Shown one piece after another: positions 8,362 through 16,195 of a stretch of 64,000 nucleotides of DNA (the stretch's first letter is position 1; the number at the start of each line of letters is the position of its first letter). The DNA comes from Ruminococcus sp. UNK.MGS-30. GTDB lineage: Bacteria; Bacillota; Clostridia; Oscillospirales; Ruminococcaceae. The position numbers and the translations under genes are program-made. The stretch spans positions 1 to 64,000 of the forward strand of contig LBCK01000001.1 in the NCBI GenBank assembly GCA_000980705.1, read 5' to 3'. The notes beneath the pieces were generated by a model. The model was given only the letters and a program-made list of their open reading frames with translations. It was not told the DNA's origin and did not search any database.

Positions 8362-8448
8362 AATCCTATCTCCTTTCCAAAATCATTGCTCCAGAGTCGC
8401 TGCCGCTCTTGAACAGTACAAATCAGACTCTTAGCAAACATAAAAACA

Positions 8449-8477
8449 ATCATACCACAAATCCGACAAATTTACAA
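8449..8477 (-). promoter_or_regulatory. Promoter of putP
   Basis: On the minus strand: -35 TTGTAA (8472-8477), 17-bp spacer, -10 TATGAT (8449-8454), about 90 bases upstream of the GTG start. Confidence 0.65.
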
Positions 8478-8645
8478 GGGTGTTTCCATATTTTTTTATA
8501 AATAAACTGTAAAAACCGACAAAATACGCCGGAACAGCGGTGCTTTTCCCCATTCTCCTGCGGACATTCCCGGCAGATTTTCCGGAATCATCGCAAAAAA
8601 CGGTAGGATTATATACGATTGTTGTAATTTTTTTTGCAATAGTAC

Positions 8646-8674
8646 TTGCCACAATGCGAAAAAAATGCTATAAT
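8646..8674 (+). promoter_or_regulatory. SigA-type promoter for the 8828 gene
   Basis: -35 TTGCCA (8646-8651), 17-bp spacer, -10 TATAAT (8669-8674). Transcription should begin near 8681, leaving a leader of about 147 nt before the start codon. Confidence 0.85.
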
Positions 8675-8680
8675 AGGAGT

Positions 8681-8827
8681 GCGAAGCACGCAAGAAACAG
8701 AGAAACTTTTCTTTGCGGATACGTGCAGCCATTTCTGCCGTAAAAGAGGAACATTCGTCCAGACGGCGAACGCTCTCAGGCAAAGAAAGGAAAACGTCTG
8801 CAAATTCAGACAGACGAGAAAATATAC
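8681..8827 (+). promoter_or_regulatory. Structured 5' leader, candidate riboswitch (glycine-type resemblance)
   Basis: A closing stem pairs 8706-8716 (CTTTTCTTTGC) with 8780-8790 (GCAAAGAAAGG), one mismatch. It encloses a hairpin GCAG/CTGC (8725-8728/8735-8738) and a second hairpin TTCGTC/GACGGCGAA (8754-8759/8762-8770). The segment CTCTCAGGCAAAGAAAGG resembles the conserved 3' core of glycine aptamers (CUCUCAGGCAAAAGGAC). However, the usual GCCGAAGG segment and a clear GGAGAG are not present in standard form. A further hairpin (GTCTG/CAGAC, 8796-8800/8807-8811) lies just before the start codon and could be the expression platform. Other RNA classes are possible. Confidence 0.45.
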
Positions 8828-9775
8828 ATGAGTACAACAAATACGACAGCTGAAACAACAACGCCCAACATCTGGCGGAGACGCCTGGCGTCACTGGTCG
8901 GTGCGGGATATCTGGCGCTGATGTGCTGGTTTTCCTATCTGGTCATTTTCTATGACTTTACTGCCACGAACAAGTTCCTGTTTTGTCTGACGCTCTGCGC
9001 CGTCTCTTTTGCAGCGCTGAGTGCTATGCTCTACAGCCGCTTTCAGATTCTGACCCGTATGACCAGCATTCTTCTGCTGCCGGCGATCCTGCCGCAGATC
9101 CTGCTGTGTTTCGGGCAATGGGAGCTGATTCTGCCGATCGCTGTCACGTCGCTTATCATCTTTTTCCTGTCCGGTGCCGGCGAAACGGTGAAAACCGTCT
9201 TTGGCGTCATATACCTACTATTATATGTATTGGGTTCGCTGGCATTTTTCATGCTGATGTCTTTCTTTACCCCAAGCACACAGCAGACCATTCTGGAAAA
9301 CGGCGAGTCGCCCTCCGGCGCATACCGGTATGAGATCATCCAGACGGATGACAGTTCCGGCGGCAATGTTGCGGTTCACATCGAGCCGAACGACCGGGAC
9401 ATCCACCTGCCGTTTCTGACCTTCGTCTCCAATGGTTATGACCGGACAGTCTATGAAGAGCGCCCCATCCCCAGTGAGGTTGGCAGCGCCCAGTGGTCTA
9501 CCGTATCCCGTGCGGATATCACGGCACAGCTGCTGGCAATCTCAGAGGATGTGACACTGGATCTCAGCAAGTCGCAGAAAGCCACCATCGGCATCCCGTC
9601 AGACACAGAGACGGTCTACCTGAAAGACTTGACCGATTCCCAACTGGAACAGCTCGGCGTGCCGGCAGAAAACGATGTGCTGACCTTTGCGGACAAGACC
9701 TGTTTTCGCTCGTATATTGCTGTACTGGAAGATTATTTCGCAAAAGATAACCGAGAGATCTCCTTATTTAACTAA
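8828..9775 (+). CDS. Membrane protein of unknown function with an extracytoplasmic domain
   Basis: I do not recognise this 315-residue protein. It begins with a Thr-rich N-terminus (TTNTTAETTTPN), then about five hydrophobic segments (roughly residues 22-42, 48-67, 75-95, 98-115 and 121-146). A soluble C-terminal domain of about 170 residues follows, probably outside the membrane, containing GAYRYEIIQTDD and NVAVHIEPNDRDI. The ribosome binding site before ATG 8828 is weak (GACGAGAAAA). A strong promoter and a structured leader precede it, so expression is probably controlled post-transcriptionally. It lies divergent from putP and upstream of xylA. Confidence 0.8.
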   Translation: MSTTNTTAETTTPNIWRRRLASLVGAGYLALMCWFSYLVIFYDFTATNKFLFCLTLCAVSFAALSAMLYSRFQILTRMTSILLLPAILPQILLCFGQWELILPIAVTSLIIFFLSGAGETVKTVFGVIYLLLYVLGSLAFFMLMSFFTPSTQQTILENGESPSGAYRYEIIQTDDSSGGNVAVHIEPNDRDIHLPFLTFVSNGYDRTVYEERPIPSEVGSAQWSTVSRADITAQLLAISEDVTLDLSKSQKATIGIPSDTETVYLKDLTDSQLEQLGVPAENDVLTFADKTCFRSYIAVLEDYFAKDNREISLFN

Positions 9776-9888
9776 TTCTCAATTGTTCTGGATGCAAGGC
9801 GTATCAAACGCCATTAATAATCTGGAGTATGTTCACTGAAAAAAGTATGCGTGAACACGCTCCCAAAAAATTTTAGGAGGAAACACCC

Positions 9889-11211
9889 ATGAGTGAATTT
9901 TTCAAGAGCATTCCGAAAATCGCATACGAAGGCAAGAATTCCAAGAATCCCCTGGCATTTAAGTTTTACAACCCGGACGAAGTGATCGCCGGCAAGACCA
10001 TGCGGGAACAGCTGAAGTTTGCCCTGTCCTGGTGGCACACCATGGGCGGCGACGGCACAGATATGTTTGGCTGCGGCACAACCGACAAGACCTGGGGCTG
10101 TGATGATGTGACAGCTCGTGCAAAGGCAAAGGTCGAGGCTGCATTCGAGATCATGGACAAGCTGAGCATCGACTACTACTGTTTCCACGACAGAGACCTG
10201 TCTCCGGAATACGGCAGTCTGAGCGAGACCAACGAAAAGCTGAGAGCAATCGTTGACCTGTGCAAGGAAAAGCAGGATGCAACCGGCAAAAAGCTGCTGT
10301 GGGGTACTGCAAAGTGCTTTGACCATCCTCGTTATATGCACGGCGCAGGCACATCTCCCAGCGCTGATGTATTCGCATATGCCGCTGCACAGATCAAGAG
10401 CGCCATTGATGCAACTGTAAAGCTGGGCGGTCAGGGCTATGTATTCTGGGGCGGCCGTGAAGGCTATGAGACCCTGCTGAATACCGATATGGGTCTGGAG
10501 CTGGACAACATGGCTCGTCTGATGCACCTGGCTGTAGATTATGCAAGAAGCATCGGATTCACCGGTGACTTCTATGTTGAACCCAAGCCGAAGGAACCGA
10601 CCAAGCACCAGTATGACTTCGACTCTGCAACAGTCATCGGTTTCCTGCGCAAGTATGGTCTGGACAAGGACTTCAAGCTGAACATCGAGGCAAACCACGC
10701 AACACTGGCACAGCACACCTTCCAGCACGAACTGCGTGTTGCAAGAACCAACGGTATGTTCGGTTCTATCGACGCAAACCAGGGCGATCCGCTGCTGGGC
10801 TGGGATACTGACCAGTTCCCGACCAACGTATATGACGCAGCACTTTGTATGTACGAAGTACTGAAGGCAGGCGGTTTCACCAACGGCGGTCTGAACTTCG
10901 ACGCAAAGGCAAGACGTGGCTCTTTCGAGCTGGAAGACATCTTCCACAGCTACATCGCAGGCATGGACACCTTTGCACTGGGTCTGCGCATCGCCGACAA
11001 GATGATTACCGACGGCAGACTGGACAGCTTTGTGGCTGACCGCTATGCAAGCTGGAAGACCGGCATCGGCGCTGACATCATTTCCGGCAAGGCAACCATG
11101 GCTGACCTGGAAAAGTATGCACTGGAAAAGGGCGAAGTTACCGATTCTCTGACCAGCGGCCGCCAGGAAATGCTGGAGGCAATCATGAACGACATCATGT
11201 TCACACTGTAA
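9889..11211 (+). CDS. xylA: Xylose isomerase
   Basis: A 440-residue group II xylose isomerase that converts D-xylose to D-xylulose in the cytoplasm, the first step of xylose use. Diagnostic segments are [13 protein letters not shown] (catalytic His), [33 protein letters not shown] and [17 protein letters not shown] (metal-binding residues), then [20 protein letters not shown]. Length fits the family. AGGAGG lies 8-9 bases before ATG 9889. No xylulokinase or xylan gene is adjacent. A strong terminator follows, so it appears monocistronic or is read with the gene upstream. Confidence 0.97.
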   Translation: MSEFFKSIPKIAYEGKNSKNPLAFKFYNPDEVIAGKTMREQLKFALSWWHTMGGDGTDMFGCGTTDKTWGCDDVTARAKAKVEAAFEIMDKLSIDYYCFHDRDLSPEYGSLSETNEKLRAIVDLCKEKQDATGKKLLWGTAKCFDHPRYMHGAGTSPSADVFAYAAAQIKSAIDATVKLGGQGYVFWGGREGYETLLNTDMGLELDNMARLMHLAVDYARSIGFTGDFYVEPKPKEPTKHQYDFDSATVIGFLRKYGLDKDFKLNIEANHATLAQHTFQHELRVARTNGMFGSIDANQGDPLLGWDTDQFPTNVYDAALCMYEVLKAGGFTNGGLNFDAKARRGSFELEDIFHSYIAGMDTFALGLRIADKMITDGRLDSFVADRYASWKTGIGADIISGKATMADLEKYALEKGEVTDSLTSGRQEMLEAIMNDIMFTL

Positions 11212-11248
11212 GAGAATGTTTAAGCTGTGCGCATCTGCACAGCACAGA

Positions 11249-11289
11249 AAGAGCGCATTGACGATACAGCGTTGTCAATGCGCTCTTTT
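11249..11289 (+). terminator. Intrinsic terminator after xylA
   Basis: A 14-bp perfect stem, AAGAGCGCATTGAC (11249-11262) with GTCAATGCGCTCTT (11274-11287), followed by T residues. Confidence 0.92.
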
Positions 11290-11308
11290 GATAGGAGGTT
11301 ATTCCAAA

Positions 11309-11851
11309 ATGACAATTGAAAACGGCAGACCCGCAGACGAAAGCGGCAGACTGGAAAAAGAAACCGCTGTATACGATCTGCTGGAACAGCTGGACATACC
11401 GTTTACACGGGCAGACCACGAACCAGCCTTTACCATGGATGCCTGTGAAGAAGTCGCTGCGGCGCTGGAAACCAAGATCTGCAAGAACCTATTTCTCTGC
11501 AACCGGCAGAAAACCAGTTTTTACCTGCTGCTTATGCCGGGAGACAAGCCCTTTCACACCAAAGAGATCACCAGCCAGCTGGGATGCGCACGGCTGTCCT
11601 TCGCCAAGGAGGAGGCGCTGGAACAGCTACTGCATCTGACCCCAGGCTCTGCCACCATCTTTGGTCTGATGTATGACACCGAAAACCAGGTGCAGCTGGT
11701 GGTGGATCAGGAACTGCTCCGGGAGCCGTACTTCGGCTGTCATCCCTGCATCAACACTTCCACCGTCCGGATGCAGACCAGCGATGTCTTTGACAAGCTA
11801 ACAAACGCTCTGCACCACACCTATGTTACCGTTACACTCAAGGGAGAATGA
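11309..11851 (+). CDS. ProX/PrdX-type prolyl-tRNA editing deacylase
   Basis: A 180-residue protein of the INS/YbaK superfamily, closest to ProXp-ala (PrdX), which hydrolyses Ala-tRNA(Pro) in trans. Matching segments are YDLLEQLDIPFTRADHEPAF, ICKNLFLCNRQKTSFYLLLM, GSATIFGLMYD and the CHPCINTSTVRM stretch late in the protein. ATG 11309 is preferred over upstream codons because AGGAGG lies about 10 bases before it and upstream codons fall in the xylA terminator. It overlaps the next deacylase gene region, so both are probably cotranslated. Confidence 0.88.
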   Translation: MTIENGRPADESGRLEKETAVYDLLEQLDIPFTRADHEPAFTMDACEEVAAALETKICKNLFLCNRQKTSFYLLLMPGDKPFHTKEITSQLGCARLSFAKEEALEQLLHLTPGSATIFGLMYDTENQVQLVVDQELLREPYFGCHPCINTSTVRMQTSDVFDKLTNALHHTYVTVTLKGE

Positions 11852-11856
11852 TCGTT

Positions 11857-12348
11857 ATGGCAAAAGAAAAAATCATCAAAACCAACGCCATCCGGATGCT
11901 GGACAAGGCAAAAGTCCCCTACATCCACCGCTGCTGGGAACAGGCGACCGGACAGCACACCGGCGTAGAGCTGGCACAGGCGCTGGGACAAGACCCGGCG
12001 CAGGTATTCAAGACGCTGGTCACTGTGGCAAAGTCCGGCGAACACTACGTCTTTCTCGTTCCGGTGGCAGAGGAACTGGACTTGAAAAAGGCTGCCGCTG
12101 CGGTAGGCGAAAAAGCCATCTCCATGTGCAAATCCAAAGACCTGCTGCCGCTCACCGGATACATCCACGGCGGCTGTTCTCCCATCGGCATGAAAAAGCT
12201 GTTCCATACCACCATACATGAATCCGCCCGGAACTTCCCCACCATTCTGTGCAGTGCCGGAAAAATCGGACACCAGCTGGAGCTTTCCCTGGACAGCCTG
12301 GAAAAGGTCGTTCCGTTCCAGCTGGCTGATATCATTACAGAGCGATAG
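11857..12348 (+). CDS. ybaK: YbaK-type Cys-tRNA(Pro) deacylase
   Basis: A 163-residue YbaK/EbsC protein that removes cysteine mischarged on tRNA(Pro). The family is seen from TNAIRMLDKAKVPY, ELAQALGQDPAQVFKTLVT, FLVPVAEELDLKKAA and the YIHGGCSPIGMKK motif. An ATG at 11848 overlaps the upstream stop as ATGA, but ATG 11857 sits at a better distance (about 10 bases) from GGGAG. It follows another prolyl-tRNA editing gene directly, and the EamA gene begins 12 bases downstream, suggesting a three-gene operon. Confidence 0.9.
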   Translation: MAKEKIIKTNAIRMLDKAKVPYIHRCWEQATGQHTGVELAQALGQDPAQVFKTLVTVAKSGEHYVFLVPVAEELDLKKAAAAVGEKAISMCKSKDLLPLTGYIHGGCSPIGMKKLFHTTIHESARNFPTILCSAGKIGHQLELSLDSLEKVVPFQLADIITER

Positions 12349-12360
12349 GAGAGCGCCGTC

Positions 12361-13407
12361 ATGCAGAACAAAAAGACCACAGCCATTCTGCTCTCCGTTC
12401 TGGCGGCAGCCTTTTATGCCGTAAACGTCCCCTTTTCCAAGCTGCTGCTGAATCAAATCGGTCCGACGTTTCTGGCGTCTCTGCTGTATTTCGGCGCCGG
12501 AATCGGCATCGGCATCCTCTATCTCAGCAATCCGAAAAAGCACGCCGGAGAGAAAAAGCTGACACGCAAAGACCTGCCCTATACCATCGGCATGATCCTG
12601 CTGGATATCGCCGCACCCATTCTGCTGATGCTGGGGCTGAAAAGCGCCACCTCTGCTAACGCCTCTCTTCTGGGCAACTTTGAGATCGTGGCGACCTCGC
12701 TTATCGCCCTTTTTCTCTTCCGGGAAAAGATCTCCCGGCGGCTCTGGATTGCCATTGCGCTCATCACCCTTTCCAGCGGCATCCTCTCCTTTGAGGATAT
12801 GTCCAGCCTGCATTTCTCCGGCGGTTCTCTGCTGGTGCTGGCTGCGGCAGCCTGCTGGGGACTGGAAAACAACTGCACCCGGAACATCTCCGACAAAAGC
12901 ACCTTCGAGATCGTCTTTCTCAAAGGCATCTTCTCCGGACTGGGTTCCTGTATCATCGCCCTGTGCATCGGCGAACCGCTCCCGAAACTCGGTGCAGTCG
13001 CCGCCGCACTTCTGCTAGGCTTTGTGGCATACGGGCTGAGCATCTTCTGCTACGTCCGTGCGCAGAATGCACTGGGCGCCGCCAAAACCAGTGCCTATTA
13101 TGCCGTTGCGCCCTTTATCGGAACGGCGCTCTCCTGCATCATCTGGCGGGATGCGCTGAGTGTGCAGTACTTCCTGGCGCTGGCAGTCATGCTCGCCGGC
13201 TCTGTGCTGGTCGTGCTGGACACCCTGCAGGCGGAACACACCCATCCTCACACTCACACATTCACCCATACCCACGACGGCGTGACACATACTCACACGA
13301 TCACCCACAGTCACGCCCATGTACACGGCGAAAGTGAAACGGAACACAGCCATCATCACCGGATGCACACGCTGCTGAAACAGCACGAACAGGCACACCA
13401 CGTGTGA
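12361..13407 (+). CDS. EamA/DMT-family transporter with histidine-rich C-terminal tail
   Basis: A 348-residue drug/metabolite transporter family permease with ten hydrophobic segments in two EamA repeats (about residues 5-140 and 150-290). Substrate cannot be told from sequence. After the last segment there is a soluble tail of about 55 residues extremely rich in His and Thr (THPHTHTFTHTHDG, THSHAHVHGE, EHSHHHRMH), which could bind zinc, nickel or similar metals. The final 107 bases overlap the 3' end of the MATE gene on the other strand. The first codon is ATG 12361 with AGGAG upstream. Confidence 0.88.
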   Translation: MQNKKTTAILLSVLAAAFYAVNVPFSKLLLNQIGPTFLASLLYFGAGIGIGILYLSNPKKHAGEKKLTRKDLPYTIGMILLDIAAPILLMLGLKSATSANASLLGNFEIVATSLIALFLFREKISRRLWIAIALITLSSGILSFEDMSSLHFSGGSLLVLAAAACWGLENNCTRNISDKSTFEIVFLKGIFSGLGSCIIALCIGEPLPKLGAVAAALLLGFVAYGLSIFCYVRAQNALGAAKTSAYYAVAPFIGTALSCIIWRDALSVQYFLALAVMLAGSVLVVLDTLQAEHTHPHTHTFTHTHDGVTHTHTITHSHAHVHGESETEHSHHHRMHTLLKQHEQAHHV

Positions 13408-14887
13408 TATCCCTGCGTTCCCGCAGCAGCCGGAACACCAGCCCGTAGAGGCTCAGTGCGATTCCCAGAAACACCGCAATGCCCAGCGGCGTTTCCCGCA
13501 GCTGCGGACAAAAATGCTCCGGCAGTGATGCCGCTGCAAAAGCAAACCCAACGGCAAACACCGGCTTTCCGATCAGCTTTCCGAATCGGAACCGGAGGTT
13601 TGCCGTTTTTACTGCCATGCGTAGCCGGTTGCAGTTGCCGAACACATTGCTGGTATAATACGATGCCACAATGCCGTAAAATCCAAACAGCGGAATGCAG
13701 ATCAACACCACGCAGATCCGGATCACATACTCTGCCAGATAGTTGAGGGAGGAGAAGTTCTGTTTCCCCATGCCCTTAATCAGCGCCTCCAGCACGATCT
13801 CCAGATAGATAAACGGCACTACCGGGGCAAGGATCCGGATCATTCTGCCGGAAAGTTCGCCGCCGTCCATGCAGCGCCCGATGACACCGCCGTATTTCAG
13901 CAGCACTGCGCTGATGAGGACGGCAAAGATCAGCGTCAGCTCGATCACCCGTTCGGTCAGACGGCAGACCCGTTCCCGATTCCCGGCGGCATTGGCACGG
14001 GCAACCTCCGGAATCAGAATGCCCGATAAGGCGCAGAGAATGGTAGACGGAAAAAACAGCACCGGTATCACGATGCCTTCAAATGTGCCGAACTGCTGCA
14101 GCGCCCGGCTGGTGCTGTCCCCGAACTGCCGCAGTGTCATCGGAATCAGCGTATCATTTGCCGTACTGAGCGCCGCCGTCAGACAACCGCCAAACGCCAC
14201 CGGCACTGCCAGGCGAATGTACGTTCCAAAGGAAAGGCTGCATTTTCCACGGCATGGCTCCCGTTTCCGCACATACAAAAGCAGTAGCACCGCCGTGGAA
14301 AACAGCGTCCCTGCCGCCATACTGCCCACCAGATAGGTGCAGACCTGTTCCGGCTTTGCGGCACGATGCCACAGCAAAAGCCCGGTCAGTAGCCCGGCAC
14401 GGAGCAGAAACTCTGCCACATCACAGCCGGCTGTCACTGTCACACGGCACACGGCATTGAAATATCCTTTCAGACAGGCGCTGATGCTCCCCAGCGGCAG
14501 CAGGAGCGCCATAAGCCGCACTGCCTGCGCCATCGCTGTGCTTTGCAGGAACTGACGGCTCAGCGGCTCGGCAAAAGCGAAAATGCCAGCCGACACCGGC
14601 ACCGAGAGCAGCAGACAAAACCGCACCGCATTCCGCAGAATCTGCGCCGGACAGCCGCAGGACTTTCCCAGTTCCTCCGAAACAAAACGGCTGGCGCAGA
14701 GCATGGCATTTCCGCCGGCAACCATCGCCGCCAGGTTGAAAAACGATCCGGCAAGCGCCAGCGTCCCCACCGTTGCCGCACCCACACGCCGGGTCATCCA
14801 GGCGTTGAACAGCAGTGCCAGACACTCCAAAAAGAACTGGATCACGGTCATCTGTATCGTGTCCCGAATTACACTTCGTCTGCGCAT
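13301..14887 (-). CDS. MATE/SpoVB-type multidrug or lipid-linked flippase
   Basis: A 528-residue polytopic membrane protein of the MOP superfamily with about 12-14 hydrophobic segments. The N-terminal segment (DTIQMTVIQFFLECLALLFN, TRRVGAATVGTLALAGSFFN) fits MATE and SpoVB-like flippases. Its role could be peptidoglycan or polysaccharide precursor flipping or drug export. ATG 14887 is chosen over GTG 14893 because GGAGG sits 7 bases before it. The last 35 or so residues (DITRGVPVRAVSAACASG onward) are read from the strand opposite the His-rich tail of the EamA gene and do not look like a conserved domain. Confidence 0.82.
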   Translation of the reverse strand: MRRRSVIRDTIQMTVIQFFLECLALLFNAWMTRRVGAATVGTLALAGSFFNLAAMVAGGNAMLCASRFVSEELGKSCGCPAQILRNAVRFCLLLSVPVSAGIFAFAEPLSRQFLQSTAMAQAVRLMALLLPLGSISACLKGYFNAVCRVTVTAGCDVAEFLLRAGLLTGLLLWHRAAKPEQVCTYLVGSMAAGTLFSTAVLLLLYVRKREPCRGKCSLSFGTYIRLAVPVAFGGCLTAALSTANDTLIPMTLRQFGDSTSRALQQFGTFEGIVIPVLFFPSTILCALSGILIPEVARANAAGNRERVCRLTERVIELTLIFAVLISAVLLKYGGVIGRCMDGGELSGRMIRILAPVVPFIYLEIVLEALIKGMGKQNFSSLNYLAEYVIRICVVLICIPLFGFYGIVASYYTSNVFGNCNRLRMAVKTANLRFRFGKLIGKPVFAVGFAFAAASLPEHFCPQLRETPLGIAVFLGIALSLYGLVFRLLRERRDITRGVPVRAVSAACASGDDGCVPFHFRRVHGRDCG

Positions 14888-14934
14888 CTTCACTCCTCCT
14901 TCTGGAAAAGCTTATGCGCCGCCGAAAACAAACA

Positions 14935-14968
14935 TACCCCATGCAGAACAATTTTTCTGCATGGGGTA
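14935..14968. terminator. Strong hairpin terminator, usable on both strands
   Basis: A 14-bp perfect stem, TACCCCATGCAGAA (14935-14948) with TTCTGCATGGGGTA (14955-14968), 22 bases after the dockerin gene on the minus strand. Confidence 0.8.
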
Positions 14969-14989
14969 ATTCGTTTCTCTTTCCTGTAA

Positions 14990-16057
14990 TTAGAGCGTAT
15001 CCACCAGACGCACCAGGAACTGCATCAGCTTCACCGTATCACTGCTGTCCACTGTGCCGTCATGGTTGACATCGGCACTGGATTTCTGTGCCGCAGACAG
15101 TTCCACTGCACCAGCCGCAGCCTTGCCCAGCAGAACCGCATCGGTAACATCCAGACTGCCGTCCTGGTTCAGATCACCCACCACAGCATCTTCCGCCGCA
15201 GTGGTCTCCTCCACCGGATACAAAATAAAGTCATCCGGAGAAGAGACATAAATCTCAATATAGGTGACCTCCGGGAGTGCATACTGCACGCCGTCCACCT
15301 TCCCGAACTGCTTTACCAGATCCAGCAGAGCCGCCGGCTTGTTTTCTATGTTGGCATCCCAATCGACAGCCACATCATAACTGTATTTGGTATAGGTCTC
15401 TCCGGTTCCCATGCCTGTATAATTTGTTATGGCATTCTTTTCACTTACGCTGGTCACTGACGGAACAGCCGCCATGATATCTTCTGCCAGCAATTCTGTG
15501 TCCGCATCCACATAAAGCCCGAAATGCTCTTTTCCAGCCTCCCGATACGAGATCTCCGGTTTCAGCGTGTAGACGCCTTCCATCCGATAGATCATCTTTA
15601 CGCCGGGAACACGAAACAGTTTTTCCACTGCCGCCCAGGTATCACTTTCTACTGTCACGATTTTCTCAGTCTGCTGAATCTCCTGGTAGGTCAGCTCCAT
15701 GCCGTCCAGCTTTGTGTCCCACAAATTGCCATTGTATCCGCCGCCGCAGGAAAGATTCTCTGCAAGAAGGGATACGTTCTCCGGCATATCTGCCGCCGAC
15801 AGCGATGTGCCGTCCTCCAGAACTACCGTATAATAGTTCGTGTCACGCACATCCCACGTATAGAACTTGTTTTGATTCAGCGTGAGATAATCGTAATCGC
15901 TATTTGCCCTATTATAGGCATATGTAATGCTGTCAGCTGTTTCCTGTGCCACATACATTCCCGGCTGCTCAGCCTCAGATACGCCCAGCGGTGAAAGTGC
16001 CGTGACGCCCAGTGCTGCCGCTGCCAGACAAGCCAGTCCTCTTCTTAATTTTTTCAT
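14990..16057 (-). CDS. Secreted dockerin protein with an unrecognised N-terminal module
   Basis: A 355-residue exported protein: signal peptide (KKLRRGLACLAAAALGVTAL), about 260 residues that I cannot assign, then a type I dockerin (DLNQDGSLDVTDAVLLGK and DVNHDGTVDSSDTVKLM). The unknown part seems built of repeated alpha/beta units with the pattern helix-x-x-PGV-strand: VEKLFRVPGVKMIYRMEG, DIMAAVPSVTSVSEK and LVKQFGKVDGVQYAL. It lacks recognisable catalytic motifs. Four ATG codons in a row precede KK; the last (16057) is used because of spacing from AAAGG. A near-consensus promoter lies at 16141-16169. Confidence 0.85.
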   Translation of the reverse strand: MKKLRRGLACLAAAALGVTALSPLGVSEAEQPGMYVAQETADSITYAYNRANSDYDYLTLNQNKFYTWDVRDTNYYTVVLEDGTSLSAADMPENVSLLAENLSCGGGYNGNLWDTKLDGMELTYQEIQQTEKIVTVESDTWAAVEKLFRVPGVKMIYRMEGVYTLKPEISYREAGKEHFGLYVDADTELLAEDIMAAVPSVTSVSEKNAITNYTGMGTGETYTKYSYDVAVDWDANIENKPAALLDLVKQFGKVDGVQYALPEVTYIEIYVSSPDDFILYPVEETTAAEDAVVGDLNQDGSLDVTDAVLLGKAAAGAVELSAAQKSSADVNHDGTVDSSDTVKLMQFLVRLVDTL

Positions 16058-16140
16058 CATCATCATCCTTTCTGTCAATTGCGGCATGGTCTTTGATTCC
16101 CGCAAAAAAATCCATGCCATTCACAAATTCCTCTGTACTA

Positions 16141-16169
16141 ATTATACGATATTTTTATTCATTTGTAAA
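16141..16169 (-). promoter_or_regulatory. SigA-type promoter of the 14990 dockerin gene
   Basis: On the minus strand: -35 TTTACA (16164-16169), 17-bp spacer, -10 TATAAT (16141-16146), about 85 bases before the start codon, within the gap after recQ. Confidence 0.8.
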
Positions 16170-16195
16170 TACTTTTTTTATTTTTTGCATAAAAA

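Noticed and set aside
9798..9812. Hairpin GGCGT/ACGCC after the 8828 gene as a terminator
   Set aside because: The stem is only five pairs and no T tract follows; too weak to support.
9814..10947. A 377-codon minus-strand frame inside xylA
   Set aside because: Antisense shadow of xylose isomerase, which has full-length family motifs.
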